In this document: positions 31,676-41,667 of the stretch, in pieces
Position numbering within the stretch: position 1 is the stretch's first letter
Layout of the letters: each line of letters opens with the position of its first letter
Source: Planctomicrobium sp051466335
GTDB taxonomy: Bacteria > Planctomycetota > Planctomycetia > Planctomycetales > Planctomycetaceae
Length of the DNA: 64,000 nucleotides
Assembly (NCBI RefSeq): GCF_051466335.1
Contig: NZ_CP195793.1
Span: 1,798,001 to 1,862,000 of the forward strand
Direction of reading: 5' to 3'
Made by a program: the position numbers and the translations under genes
The notes under the pieces: model-generated
What the model saw: only the letters and a program-made list of their open reading frames with translations
What the model was told of the DNA's origin: nothing
Database searches by the model: none

Positions 31676-32089
31676 TTACAGCTTTGATTCTACTTCAAAC
31701 TTGCTCTGTTTGATTCGCTCGCGGTTTTCAGCTGCGCCCGTTGTGATGTCCCCGCGACGCTCCTTGTTGACAAGGACCATCTGTGTATCGGTGACTTCAA
31801 CATGGTCGCCTGGTTTGACTGGTCCGCAATCGACGCCGTTCACGTAGATACGGCCGTTTTCAGTGCTCATTGTCAACTCGGGGGAGTCGTACATCAGACG
31901 ACCATCTTTCCCTTTTTCAACTTTGCTGAAGCGGTTGTCTTCGTAAAGAGTGTAGCGGACTCCACCGTGTGTTTGGTAAGGAGCACGGAACGCTGCACAC
32001 GAAAATGCGCTGACGAGTATAAAGAGGCCCGCGAACAGGGTGAGTTGATATTGTTTTGAATAGAGCTGCATGGTGAATTGCCCGGTCAT
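31676..32089 (-). CDS. Hypothetical exported or membrane-anchored protein
   Basis: 137 residues; a second ATG at 32071 also fits. One hydrophobic segment (LTLFAGLFILVSAFSC) forms a signal or anchor; the Cys lacks a standard lipobox. The remainder is polar and beta-rich, with YTLYEDNRFSKVEKGKDGRLMYDSPE and RIYVNGVDCGPVKPGDHVEV, then a charged helical tail (AAENRERIKQSKFEVESKL). I do not recognise a family. It is 51 bp beyond the end of mraY on the same strand and may be the last gene of the mur cluster. Confidence 0.7.
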   Translation of the reverse strand: MTGQFTMQLYSKQYQLTLFAGLFILVSAFSCAAFRAPYQTHGGVRYTLYEDNRFSKVEKGKDGRLMYDSPELTMSTENGRIYVNGVDCGPVKPGDHVEVTDTQMVLVNKERRGDITTGAAENRERIKQSKFEVESKL

Positions 32090-32139
32090 GAATTGAAGGA
32101 AGATTTTCCTGTCGGGTGAGCCTTGTCAGGCGGGGTGTG

Positions 32140-33243
32140 CTATTGAAGTTTCAGGCTGACCATTCCGAGGATGGCCAGCAGTGCTGATCCAATCCAGAAT
32201 CGGGTGACAATTTTTATTTCGTGCATTCCTCTGAAAACGAAATGATTGTGCAGCGGGCTACAGGCAATCAGGCGTTTTCCAGTCAGTCGATAACAACTGA
32301 TCTGCATGATGACGCTGAGTGTTTCAATGACGAAAACTCCTCCGATAATCACGAGCAGTGCTTCTTGCCGAGTGACTAAAGCTGCAAAAGCGAGCAGTGC
32401 TCCAATCGGGAGAGAACCGGTGTCTCCCATGAATACTTGAGCCGGGTAGCAGTTGAACCAGAGAAATCCAAGCATTGAACCGACGAGAGCACCGACGACG
32501 ATACTTAACTCACCACTTCCTGCCATAAATGGAATGTTCAAATAGTTTGCCAGAGTGTGATGTCCAGCGAGGTAGGTCAGAGCAACAAATGCTGTCCCGC
32601 AAAACACCGCGCATCCTGTGGCCAATCCGTCGAGTCCATCGGTGAGGTTAACTCCGTTCGATGTGCTGACGATGACAAATGCTGCCCAGGGAATTAATCC
32701 TGCGCCCAGCCACACAGTGTATGATCCAACTGGCCACATCAGCTCAAGTCCGTTGGGTTTGTCCTTCTGGACGTAGTACAGCCAGCAGGCAGTGACCATC
32801 GCCAGAACAAATTGGACAGCGAGTTTCTGGCGAGCCTTCAGGCCACGTTTTGTCGTGCTGAGCTTGATCCAATCGTCGATGGCCCCGAGGGCGGTGAACG
32901 AGATAATCAGGAATGTGGCAATCTGTACGTAAGCAGCAGTGAGGTCACCCCAGAGCAGGACAGACGCCAAGAGTGATCCCATGATAAACAGTCCCCCCAT
33001 CGTTGGGGTTTTCTGTTTGCCGGCGTGGAGTTTGTTGAGTGTTTCCGAGGCGCTGTCAATTCGCTCCCCGCAGTGAACACGGAGCCAGCGAATTGCGTAC
33101 GGGCCGACCAGAACTGCGATCAGAAACGCGGTGATGGCTGCAAGAGCTGTACGAGCGGTCAGGAACACGCGAGTGTCCCCGGAGACACGAATGTCCATTT
33201 GATCCGCATAGGGAAGCATATTGTGAAGCAGCCAGGGAATCAT
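32140..33243 (-). CDS. mraY: Phospho-N-acetylmuramoyl-pentapeptide-transferase
   Basis: 367 residues from the ATG at 33243, the normal MraY length; the longer frame to 33390 overlaps murF and is not used. It transfers phospho-MurNAc-pentapeptide from UDP to undecaprenyl phosphate, making lipid I at the inner membrane. About ten transmembrane helices are present. Family motifs are KTPTMGG near the N-terminus, AAYVQIATFLIISFTALGAIDDWIKL with the DD pair, NLTDGLDGLA, MGDTGSLPIGA and PLHNHF. It is the third gene of murE-murF-mraY, 143 bp after murF. Confidence 0.97.
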   Translation of the reverse strand: MIPWLLHNMLPYADQMDIRVSGDTRVFLTARTALAAITAFLIAVLVGPYAIRWLRVHCGERIDSASETLNKLHAGKQKTPTMGGLFIMGSLLASVLLWGDLTAAYVQIATFLIISFTALGAIDDWIKLSTTKRGLKARQKLAVQFVLAMVTACWLYYVQKDKPNGLELMWPVGSYTVWLGAGLIPWAAFVIVSTSNGVNLTDGLDGLATGCAVFCGTAFVALTYLAGHHTLANYLNIPFMAGSGELSIVVGALVGSMLGFLWFNCYPAQVFMGDTGSLPIGALLAFAALVTRQEALLVIIGGVFVIETLSVIMQISCYRLTGKRLIACSPLHNHFVFRGMHEIKIVTRFWIGSALLAILGMVSLKLQ

Positions 33244-33386
33244 AAATGAATAACAGGTTAGAGGGGCGAGCTGTTGTGTCGTGGAACGCAAAAAAGCACA
33301 CGTGTCCGTGTGCGGAAATGTTGATTGTTTGGCAGGAAGTAAAATGTGATGGATGGGGTCGTCTGCTTCCGTTGAATCTATTGGAA

Positions 33387-34796
33387 TCAAGCGACCCGAC
33401 GTTCATCTCCTTGCGGGTGATGTTTTTGTTGGGCAAGTCGGTGAAGTCCTTGGATGATCGCTTCCATTCGCATGCCGCGAGATCCTTTCACAAGAACAAC
33501 ATCACCCGGTTCCAGCCAGCAATCCAGTAATAACATTGCCAAATCGTGATCGCGTGCGACTCCCAGGCAGCCGGCATCCATGCCATTTTTGCGTGCGCTT
33601 CCTGCGACGATTGCCGCCTGTGAGCCGACCGCGATCAATCGATTGAGTTTTGAACGTGCAGCTTCCTGACCAAAAAGACGATGGAAATCCTGGCTCCATT
33701 CGCCAAGTGAAAGCATGTCCCCAGTCACGAGTATCCGCTTGCCGTCTGTTGGCCAGTCTCTTAAGACCATGCAGGCAGCAGACATCGAAAGGGGGCTCGC
33801 GTTGTAGGTGTCGTCGATGACTGTCCAGTTTCCGATCGGGACCGTCTGGCACCGTCCGGGGGCTGGGACGAACTGGCGGAGTCCCGCCTGAATTTCCCCT
33901 GATGAGAGGTCCAGTTGTCGACCGACAGCGACTGCGATGAGGGCGGAATACAGGTGGTGGCGACCGGTGGCTGATACTTCGAATCGATCATTCCCAACGC
34001 TGAAGGAAATCAGGTTTGCGAAGTGTTCAATATTTGTCGCCTGCAAGTCATTGCGGTCCCGCTCGCCCACAAAGATCACGGGGCAGGATGCTCGATCCGA
34101 CATCTGGCGGACGAGTCGATCATCCCCATTGAGCACAGCAAAGCCGCTTGAGGGGAGCACTTCCAGGAGTTCACCCTTGGTGCGAACGATGGCTTCAAGA
34201 CTGCCGAATTCGTCAAGATGAGCGGGGCCGACAGCAGAGATTACGCCGACTTCTGGCTCTGCAATTTCGCAGAGCGCACTGATGTCGCCGACTCGCGAGG
34301 CTCCGAGTTCGAGGACCGCATATTCATGGTGCGGTTCAAGCTGCAGTAAGCTGAGTGGCACTCCGAATTTATTGTTGAAGTTTTGCGGGCTCTCAATTCC
34401 AGAAAATCGGTTCGACAATACCGATGAGATCATACGGCGTGTGGTTGTCTTTCCGACACTTCCTGTCACTCCGATGACGAGTGCTTCAGTTTGGCGTCGA
34501 ATCCAGAGAGCAAGTTGCCACAGTCCGAGAAGAGTGTTTTCGACTTGAATGACTGGTCCATTGAGATCTTTGTTCTTCTCGCTTTCCACAATCGCAACAA
34601 CCGCGCCGTTCTGGAATGCTTGCATCACAAACTTGTGGCCGTCGTGTTTCGTTCCTTCGAGAGCCCAGAAGAGATCGCCTCGCTGAATTTTTCTGGAGTC
34701 GGTCTCAATGCGAAGAATTGGGACATTCAAGTCCGGTATTGCGACCGGCGTCCCGCCGATGATCGCAATCAGATCTTGATATGTCATCTCCAGCAT
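33387..34796 (-). CDS. murF: UDP-N-acetylmuramoyl-tripeptide-D-alanyl-D-alanine ligase
   Basis: 469 residues. It adds D-Ala-D-Ala to the UDP-MurNAc tripeptide in the cytoplasm. Residues about 1-100 form the N-terminal substrate domain (DSRKIQRGDLFWALEGTKHDGHKF). The ATP P-loop is TGSVGKTTTRRM (about 111-122). The central domain has NNKFGVPLSLLQL and AVLELGASRVGDIS, the C-terminal domain VIDDTYNASPLSM and LVTGDMLSLG. The ATG at 34796 gives a standard N-terminus; an in-frame ATG nine bases on is possible. It lies 168 bp after murE on the same strand. Confidence 0.97.
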   Translation of the reverse strand: MLEMTYQDLIAIIGGTPVAIPDLNVPILRIETDSRKIQRGDLFWALEGTKHDGHKFVMQAFQNGAVVAIVESEKNKDLNGPVIQVENTLLGLWQLALWIRRQTEALVIGVTGSVGKTTTRRMISSVLSNRFSGIESPQNFNNKFGVPLSLLQLEPHHEYAVLELGASRVGDISALCEIAEPEVGVISAVGPAHLDEFGSLEAIVRTKGELLEVLPSSGFAVLNGDDRLVRQMSDRASCPVIFVGERDRNDLQATNIEHFANLISFSVGNDRFEVSATGRHHLYSALIAVAVGRQLDLSSGEIQAGLRQFVPAPGRCQTVPIGNWTVIDDTYNASPLSMSAACMVLRDWPTDGKRILVTGDMLSLGEWSQDFHRLFGQEAARSKLNRLIAVGSQAAIVAGSARKNGMDAGCLGVARDHDLAMLLLDCWLEPGDVVLVKGSRGMRMEAIIQGLHRLAQQKHHPQGDERRVA

Positions 34797-34964
34797 GACT
34801 CGAAATCTTTCTGAAGAAGCCCATCGGTGAAGGTGTCGGATTGACGTGCGGGGCGTTGGAAATTCGTCTCAGTTCGAAGCGATGAAAGGAATTTGTACAG
34901 TCAGCAGGGGAGTCGGGATCAATCGATGTTAACTGTGTTAACTGTTGGTTCTGACTGAGTGACT

Positions 34965-36548
34965 CTAGTCGGCTCGTATTCGGTTGGGGGATTTGTGCAT
35001 CCCTTTCAGGCCGTGCAACATACTTGAGAGAATCAATTGGCAGACTCCCGCATCATCAAATGGTGTCTGACGGTCGCCGATGATCTGGACCTTCTCGTGT
35101 CCTTTTCCTGCGACGATCACTGCATCACCGGCGCGAGCCATGCGGATCGCTTTGCGAATCGCTAGATCTCGTTCAATTTCGATTTCTGGCTGCTTCGCCG
35201 ATTCCGGGAATCCAGCCCGAATTTCATGAATGATCTGAATCGGTTCTTCTGACCGTGGGTTGTCGCTGGTCAGAATCACTTCATCCGCAGCAGTGGCTGC
35301 GAGTCCCATGAGTGGACGTTTTGATTTATCTCGGTCGCCCCCTGCACCGAACACAACAATCACTTTTCCGGTGGTCAGTTCGCGAACCGTGGAGATGGTG
35401 CGTTTGAGTGCGTCGTCGGTGTGAGCGAAGTCGACATAGACATCAAAATTCTGTCCGCATTCGACTTTCTCCAGACGCCCGGGAACGGAATCGAGAGTGG
35501 CAAGTCCTTCCTGGATTTGGCGCGGTGTCAATCCGAAATGAATCGCTGCCGCCGCCGCGGCCAGGCAGTTACTGATGTTGTGTTGACCAACCAGTCGGGT
35601 GGTGCATTCGATTTTCTCGACACCGTATGCCAGTGTGAACCGTGATCCGTGTCGTGAGACTTGAAGGTTCGACGCTTGAATATCCGCTTCCTGATCAATT
35701 CCAAAAGTCTTGACCTGTACATTTCTGTCCAGTTGTTCAAGGATCTTCTGTTGAATTGGATCGTCCGCATTCAATACCAGCAGACCGCCGGGCTTGATGT
35801 GATGAGCGATTCGGGATTTCGCGCGGATGTAGTCGTCCAGATCGAGATGGTAGTCCTGATGATCGCGAGTGATATTGGTGATCATTCCGACATCAAGTGT
35901 TAACCCCGCAGTTCGCGACTGCTTCAGAGCATGGCTTGAGAGCTCGATTGCGACATGTGAGGTCAGTCGGTCTCGAATGGCAGCCAGTGTCCGGGCCAGT
36001 GTGAGGGCATCCGGTGTGGTGAGTGTCGCTGGCTGCGACTCGAATCCATCGTTGTATTCAATCGTCCCGATGACGCCGGTCGGATATGAGGCAGACTCAA
36101 GAAGGGACCTCAAGATCCAGGTTACAGTTGTCTTACCGTTGGTGCCCGTTACCCCCGCTACTCCCAGTCGCTGGGAGGGGAAGGCGTAGAGTCCATGACA
36201 GAGTCGACCGTAAACCTGACGTACATCGGGGACGATGCATTGGGGAAGGGGAACATTTGCGAGTGGGCTATCAGTGAGGATCGCCGCGGCCCCGCGCTGA
36301 AGTGCTTGTTCAATGTGCTTCTTGCCGTGCGTATGGGTGCCGGGCAAGGCAGCAAAGAGACAGCCGGGCGTGCAGTGCAAGCTGTTTTCGGTGATCGCCG
36401 AGAAGGTGATATCCGCACAGCCAACGAAGCTGGCTGAAGGGATCAGCCCGCGAACGCTTAGCAAACCAGGTTGTCGGAGTGGAGTGAACATAAGGAAAAA
36501 AGGGGCATCCTTGCCCCACAAGCGGCCAAGGTCGCTTGCGTCTTCCAT
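34965..36548 (-). CDS. murE: UDP-N-acetylmuramoyl-tripeptide synthetase (meso-DAP type)
   Basis: 527 residues from the ATG at 36548; an in-frame ATG at 36491 would also give a complete enzyme. It adds the third stem residue to UDP-MurNAc-dipeptide. The P-loop is TGTNGKTT (134-141), the lysine to be carbamylated lies in YIRAKSRIAHH (K244), and GKGHE is at 481-485. The specificity loop is DNPRSEEP (429-436), the meso-diaminopimelate form, so a DAP-type peptidoglycan is predicted. It is the first gene of the mur cluster. Confidence 0.97.
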   Translation of the reverse strand: MEDASDLGRLWGKDAPFFLMFTPLRQPGLLSVRGLIPSASFVGCADITFSAITENSLHCTPGCLFAALPGTHTHGKKHIEQALQRGAAAILTDSPLANVPLPQCIVPDVRQVYGRLCHGLYAFPSQRLGVAGVTGTNGKTTVTWILRSLLESASYPTGVIGTIEYNDGFESQPATLTTPDALTLARTLAAIRDRLTSHVAIELSSHALKQSRTAGLTLDVGMITNITRDHQDYHLDLDDYIRAKSRIAHHIKPGGLLVLNADDPIQQKILEQLDRNVQVKTFGIDQEADIQASNLQVSRHGSRFTLAYGVEKIECTTRLVGQHNISNCLAAAAAAIHFGLTPRQIQEGLATLDSVPGRLEKVECGQNFDVYVDFAHTDDALKRTISTVRELTTGKVIVVFGAGGDRDKSKRPLMGLAATAADEVILTSDNPRSEEPIQIIHEIRAGFPESAKQPEIEIERDLAIRKAIRMARAGDAVIVAGKGHEKVQIIGDRQTPFDDAGVCQLILSSMLHGLKGMHKSPNRIRAD

Positions 36549-36933
36549 GACTTAAGTGAAAGTGCCAAAACGAGCCGGGAAGCGACAGTTGCTCGGTGAG
36601 TAACTGATTGTTTTGAAACAACTTATGGTCTTGGTTAGGGGCACCGTTGCAGTGCCGTTGGGGAGACGGGATTCTTCCCCGTTTGGAAAAAATCGTCAAT
36701 GAGACTTGAGTCCTTTTGAATAATTTCGCAGTCGATTTGTAACAGTTACCAAGCGAGGGGGGAGTGCTGCATCTCGATACCCAGCGGCGAACAGGTGGGC
36801 GGCCGCTCCACCGCAGGAAAGAGTCTCGACCATGTCTCTCTCGCCGGGGACTGAGTGGAGTGAAGTACAACAGTCTGGTTTGATACGATGGGCGGCTGAT
36901 GAGTTTTTGTTTGACTGTCTGATGGAGGGGAAA
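36549..36933. other. Divergent intergenic region between murE and the FG-GAP gene
   Basis: About 385 bp that must carry promoters for both directions. I see no convincing gene. The open frame starting at 36832 continues into the FG-GAP gene but its extra N-terminus is not credible. Confidence 0.45.
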
Positions 36934-38091
36934 ATGAGAACATTGATCGCAAGCTGTCTGTGTCTGCTGACTGCAGCGACAACCACTGCCGGAGATCTCA
37001 AATTTCGCGAACAAACCATCGACCCAGCAATCGGTCGTGTCTGTTATGCAGTCAGCGTTGCGGATGTGAATGGAGATGGGTTGCAGGATGTTGTCAGTGT
37101 TTCAGAGAACCAGGTCTTCTGGTACGAGAACCCAAGCTGGAAACGGCGAGTGATCATTTCCAATCAGACTGCGACCGATCTGGTTTGCATCGCGCCCCAT
37201 GATATCGACGGCGATGGACAGGTCGATTTCGTTGTTGGAGCAGGTTGGCTCGGTATGAACACCGGGACGATCCAATGGCTCGGGCGTGGAGAATCGCTCG
37301 AGCAACCATGGCACGTCTATGCGATTGGAGCGGAACCATCGCTTCATCGAGTCCGATTTGCGGACGTGCTTGGAACCGGAAAAGACCAGCTGACAATTAC
37401 ACCGTTGCTGGCCAGTCAGGGGGAAGGGGTCCGAATTCTCGCGTTCGAAATTCCTTCGAATCCCAAGGCGGATCGTTGGCCTGCAACGCTGCTCAATCAC
37501 CAAATGAACCGGGTTCACAATCATTGCCATGTTGATCTGAATAGCGATGGTCAGCTTGACACGCTCGCTGCCGGACGGGAAGGGCTTTATCACATCGTCC
37601 GTGATGGCGACGAATTTCATTCTCAAGTGATTGGCAAGGGGGCGACTGCACCAGACATCAATCTCAGTGGGGCGGGGGAGGTCAAACTGGGGCGGCTCAA
37701 AAATGGTAAATACTTCATCACTTCAGTTGAGCCCATGCACGGGACGATGCTCGCCGTTTACTTGCCTCCTCAAGAGGGAGAGACGCTCTGGCAGCGCCAT
37801 GTGATCGACCAAGGGTTCGCACGTGGGCATGCTCTTTGGACTGCCGACATGGATGGAGACGGGTCTGATGAGATCGTCTTCGGGCATAGCGACACACCTC
37901 GCGTACCCGGAGTGAATGTGTACACAGCCGGAAATGACGCTGGCACAGAATGGGAAAAGCAAGTTGTCGATGCTGGGGGGATTGCGACCGAGGATCTGGT
38001 CGTTGCCGACCTCAATGGCGACGGACTCTTGGACATCATCGCTGGGGGGCGACAGACCCAGAATGTGAAGATCTATTTAGGAATCAAGTAG
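36934..38091 (+). CDS. Secreted FG-GAP/VCBS repeat protein
   Basis: 385 residues from the ATG at 36934 with GGAGGGG just upstream. Signal peptide: RTLIASCLCLLTAATTTAG. The mature part has at least five Ca-binding FG-GAP loops: DVNGDGLQDVV, DIDGDGQVDFVVG, DLNSDGQLDTLAAG, DMDGDGSDEIVFG and DLNGDGLLDIIAGG. They are spread over a beta-propeller of the integrin-alpha type. No enzyme motif is seen. Related planctomycete proteins are exported and of unknown role, perhaps in adhesion or as carrier domains. Confidence 0.9.
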   Translation: MRTLIASCLCLLTAATTTAGDLKFREQTIDPAIGRVCYAVSVADVNGDGLQDVVSVSENQVFWYENPSWKRRVIISNQTATDLVCIAPHDIDGDGQVDFVVGAGWLGMNTGTIQWLGRGESLEQPWHVYAIGAEPSLHRVRFADVLGTGKDQLTITPLLASQGEGVRILAFEIPSNPKADRWPATLLNHQMNRVHNHCHVDLNSDGQLDTLAAGREGLYHIVRDGDEFHSQVIGKGATAPDINLSGAGEVKLGRLKNGKYFITSVEPMHGTMLAVYLPPQEGETLWQRHVIDQGFARGHALWTADMDGDGSDEIVFGHSDTPRVPGVNVYTAGNDAGTEWEKQVVDAGGIATEDLVVADLNGDGLLDIIAGGRQTQNVKIYLGIK

Positions 38092-39090
38092 AAGGCGATT
38101 CGAGATGACGACGACTCGATGCGAGTTCGAATCGTAAGTTGGATCGAGATATTGACTTGAAAATTGAACCAGTGAAGAGGGGAAGCAGCGAACTCGCTGG
38201 TTTAGCTTAAGAACGGCACTGCTGTGCTGGAACTTCTGTTCTTGAGTCCAACCAGCAGAGTTGGAGATTGGGATTGCGGTACGAACCGCAGGTCGGGGGC
38301 ATTTGTACAGAGCGACATCTCGCTCACTCCGAGATGAGCTTCAGGCAAATGAACTGGGGTTAGTACGGAGACGGCCCTGGAAAGCAGAAATGGAGTCCCG
38401 CTCACGTGCATTTCCGGTGGATGGAAGAGCAGTTCAATCCAGATCGAATTCATTTCGTCACCTCATCACAACGTCAGAAGGATGATTTTTCATGGATCGC
38501 AGAGAGCATGCGGATGTATCAGTTTTAGTTTATTTCCGGTCGCTTCCTGTCGTCTTCAATAAAAATTGATTAATCCGAAAAGAAGTGAAAACATTTGCTA
38601 CAGGTGCCCGCGAAGTCAACGTATTTGCCGACTCTTGTGGGTTTTTACTCATTTGTGAATTCTTCTCATAGAGCAGATTCGCGGCAATATGTTATTCGAA
38701 GAGAAACGTGAACTTGCCGATATGCCATGAGTTGTGTCAAAAAGTTCTCGGGATGGTTTTGGTGGAAATTCGGCTCTTTCGATCGATGATTGCTCCGGAG
38801 AAGCGAAACGGGGTGGCATTCCCTCCGTGAAATGAAACAGACCGGAAACGCGACGTTACCGGTCTGGGAGGTTTAGAACTGAGATAAGTGAATCGTGATG
38901 GATAGGCGGTCTGAATCTCGAAGCATTCAGTGAGTCTCGTTGTTGCCAACAATTCGTAAGACCTAGATTCTCCACTCTCCTCTCTTGAACGACATCAGAA
39001 GGGCCTTCAGACTTCAGGTTGAGGAAAGGGGGCAAAGCCGCATCGTCTTAACCGCTTTCTCGGTGGTCCGCTTTACTGGTGCGACTTGAG
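38092..39090. other. 1-kb region without a clear gene
   Basis: Short frames at 38202-38453 (minus) and 38261-38485 (plus) have no ribosome site or familiar sequence. 38500-38720 is AT-rich. A strong hairpin lies at 38838-38866 and may end the minus-strand transcript of the gene at 39091. I cannot exclude a small RNA. Confidence 0.4.
38838..38866 (-). terminator. Hairpin downstream of the Pro/Gln-rich protein gene
   Basis: CAGACCGG pairs with CCGGTCTG, then AACG with CGTT inside, around a 3-nt loop. On the minus strand it is followed by TTTCATTTC, a weak T tract. It is about 225 nt past the stop, so the call is tentative. Confidence 0.45.
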
Positions 39091-39723
39091 TTAATTGAAC
39101 CAAGGGGATTGGTTTCGGTACTGCTCTGGGAACTGCTGGCCGGGCAGTGCTGGCAGAACTGCAGGATGTGTCGGGGAGACCTGCCCCGGAAAGTAATCCT
39201 GAGGGCGTGGTGGCACAGGTTGCTGATTCCAGTGCTGGCTCCCTACCGGCTGAATACCGAACTGTCCATCTCGAGAACGCATGTTTGGCTGTCCCTGATT
39301 GTTCCAGTTTGCAGGCCGAGGGGCACCTGGTTGACCGACCGCCGGCAGCAGTCGAGGGTCAGTGTTGGGGTGAGGAATTGAGGCTGCTCCGTTCCAACCT
39401 CTGTTGTTCAATTGGTATGGCGGGTTGGGGCCGAAATTAGGAGGCACTGATGCAGGGAAGTATTGAGCCTGCATTGTTTGATTGGCCTGGATTCCAGCCT
39501 GCGGCATCACATCGAGTTGCTGGAAGACGCCACCTTGAAGCGAGAGTCCCTGTGGGGTAGCCCCCGGATGAGCGTCAGGCAGGAAGCATCCGTTTTCGTT
39601 GCAGATCACACCGTTTGGCATGTTGCTGTAGTCACCGTTTTGCGGCCAGAAATCTTGAGCGGAAGCAGCGACGGACATGGTGGATAGGACAGCGAGAGTG
39701 GCAGTTGCGTGGAGCATCTTCAT
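39091..39723 (-). CDS. Secreted Pro/Gln/Asn-rich protein
   Basis: 210 residues from the ATG at 39723. The frame opens 33 bases earlier, but this start gives the signal peptide KMLHATATLAVLSTMSVAASA, cleaved before QDFWPQNG. The mature chain is low in charge and very rich in Pro, Gln, Asn and Gly, with many aromatic residues spaced along it (PQDYFPGQV, PEQYRNQSPWF at the end). One Cys pair (VICNENGCF) lies near the N-terminus. It looks disordered, as in matrix or surface-layer components. No family recognised. Confidence 0.78.
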   Translation of the reverse strand: MKMLHATATLAVLSTMSVAASAQDFWPQNGDYSNMPNGVICNENGCFLPDAHPGATPQGLSLQGGVFQQLDVMPQAGIQANQTMQAQYFPASVPPNFGPNPPYQLNNRGWNGAASIPHPNTDPRLLPAVGQPGAPRPANWNNQGQPNMRSRDGQFGIQPVGSQHWNQQPVPPRPQDYFPGQVSPTHPAVLPALPGQQFPEQYRNQSPWFN

Positions 39724-40047
39724 GATTTGTTCTTTCAAATTTGGTGGAGAATTCAAGACACTTTTGTGTTCTCGAAAGGATGACTAAGCAGTCTCCGTGC
39801 CAAACTCTTGGTGGTGTCGGTTTGACTTTTTTAAGCTGTTGTAGGTAAGCTTGTTGTGGAGATTGTGTTGTCTTTTTGCGTGATTGGATGATCTGGATTG
39901 TTGTCGGAATGACAATATTTAACTCGTGCGCGAGAATTGTTTACAAAGGGTTGGAGTCAATTGGATTTTTCTCAAGGTTGTCAGCTCCAGCGTCAGTCTT
40001 AGGATGCCGTGCATTCACTCCCCCGCCCACGAACTAAGGATCTTTCC
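39724..40047. other. Divergent intergenic region before the PhoD-like gene
   Basis: About 324 bp with T/G-rich stretches (39820-39960). It should hold the promoters of both flanking genes; I see no gene. Confidence 0.45.
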
Positions 40048-41640
40048 GTGAAGCACTCCGCAGCATCTCGCCTTCAGCAACTTTTATTGAGTCGTCGTGG
40101 CTTTCTGGCCGCCTCTTCTGTACTGGCGTCGCTTCCGTCGCTGAATTGGAGAGGCGCGCAGGCTGCAGATCGCACCGTCAAATTGCCCGCGTATCCTTTT
40201 CAGTTGAGTGTGGCGTCCGGCGATCCAGTTCCTGATGGCGTTGTGCTATGGACTCGACTCGCTGTCGATCCCCTCAACGGTGGGGGGATGTCTGGCGAGG
40301 ATGTGCAGGTTCAATGGGAAGTCGCTCATGACGAAAAGTTTGCCGGCATTGTTCAGCGTGGAGTAGAAACTGCACGGAGTGAATGGGCGCATTCGATTCA
40401 CGTAGAGGTCTCAGGGCTTGAGCCTGACCGCGTCTATTTCTACAGGTTTATTGCCGGCGGCGAAGTGAGCCCCGTCGGACGCACTCGTACTGCTCCCAAT
40501 GCGAATGTGATGCGCGATCGTGTCCGTTTTGCCTTCGCTTCCTGTCAGCATTTCGAGACCGGTTATTACACGCCCTATGAGCACATGCTCAAGGATGATC
40601 TCGATCTGGTGATTCACCTCGGGGATTACATCTACGAGGGGAAAGCAGTTTCGGGCAAGAATGCGGAAGGGAAGCCGCGTCGTCACATTGGTGGCGAAAT
40701 TATGAGTTTGGAGGACTACCGAAACCGTCACGCTCTCTATAAGACAGACCCGCATTTGCAGGCTGTTCACGCGGCGTTTCCGTGGTTGGTCACTTGGGAT
40801 GATCACGAGTTTGACAATAACTACGCGGACGGAATCTCAGAAAAGCTCGACGCCGATCCGCAGGAGTTCTTGCTGCGTCGTGCGAACTCCTACAAAGCGT
40901 ACTACGAACATATGCCGCTCCGTCGGAAGCAGACTCCTCAGGGGGCGCATCTTGAGTTGTATCGAAATGTCGGGTACGGGCGTTTGGTGAACTTCAATGT
41001 TCTGGATACGCGGCAGTATCGAACCGATCAACCTTGCGGGGATAAATCTGGGCCACCATGTGAAGGTGTTTACGATCCTGAAGCGACGTTGCTCGGTATG
41101 ACACAAGAATCATGGTTGCAGGACCAGTTGATTGGCTCGAATGCTCGCTGGAATGTGCTTGCACAGCAGGTGATGGTCGGTCGAGTTGACTACGGCCCCG
41201 GCGATGAGCAGCGTTTTAGTGTCGACCAGTGGGGCGGTTATGACGTCGCACGTCGTCGTTTGCTGCAGTTCCTCGATGATCGGATGGTCTCCAACCCCAT
41301 CGTGATTACGGGCGACATTCACTCCAATTGGGTCAATAACCTGAGGGTCGACTTTGACGATCTCGATGGAAAAACGGTGGCGACAGAATTTGTCGGAACC
41401 TCAATCTCTTCGGGAGGAGATGGCGTTCAGGAACGCAAGGAAACGCCGCGGATTCTATCGGAAAATGAGTTTGTGAAATTCTTTAATGCGGAGAGGGGCT
41501 ATGTTCGCTGCGAAGTGAATCAGGACCGGTGGGTGAGCGATTACCGAACCGTTGAGTACGTCTCTCGACCAGGGGCCGATTGTGTGACGCGAGCCAGCTT
41601 TGTTGTCGAGAATGGTGTGCCGGGGGCGGAACTCTCTTGA
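40048..41640 (+). CDS. PhoD-like alkaline phosphatase/phosphodiesterase (Tat-exported)
   Basis: About 530 residues from a GTG at 40048 with AAGGA 7 nt upstream; an earlier GTG at 40009 is open but has no such site. The N-terminus has a twin-arginine signal (LLSRRGFLAASSVLASLP). The N-terminal PhoD domain contains PFQLSVASGDPVPDGVVLWTRLA. The metallophosphatase domain has FAFASCQHFETGYY, HLGDYIYEG, VTWDDHEFDNNYA and ITGDIHSNW, which carry the Ca/Fe-binding residues. The enzyme releases phosphate from diesters or monoesters outside the cytoplasm. It is 27 bp upstream of an RND adaptor gene, though a functional tie is not evident. Confidence 0.94.
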   Translation: MKHSAASRLQQLLLSRRGFLAASSVLASLPSLNWRGAQAADRTVKLPAYPFQLSVASGDPVPDGVVLWTRLAVDPLNGGGMSGEDVQVQWEVAHDEKFAGIVQRGVETARSEWAHSIHVEVSGLEPDRVYFYRFIAGGEVSPVGRTRTAPNANVMRDRVRFAFASCQHFETGYYTPYEHMLKDDLDLVIHLGDYIYEGKAVSGKNAEGKPRRHIGGEIMSLEDYRNRHALYKTDPHLQAVHAAFPWLVTWDDHEFDNNYADGISEKLDADPQEFLLRRANSYKAYYEHMPLRRKQTPQGAHLELYRNVGYGRLVNFNVLDTRQYRTDQPCGDKSGPPCEGVYDPEATLLGMTQESWLQDQLIGSNARWNVLAQQVMVGRVDYGPGDEQRFSVDQWGGYDVARRRLLQFLDDRMVSNPIVITGDIHSNWVNNLRVDFDDLDGKTVATEFVGTSISSGGDGVQERKETPRILSENEFVKFFNAERGYVRCEVNQDRWVSDYRTVEYVSRPGADCVTRASFVVENGVPGAELS

Positions 41641-41667
41641 AACGAATCCTCTAAGTCAGCATGCTGG

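Noticed and set aside
38202..38485. Short frames on both strands
   Set aside because: Overlapping, without ribosome sites, and with composition like random translation.
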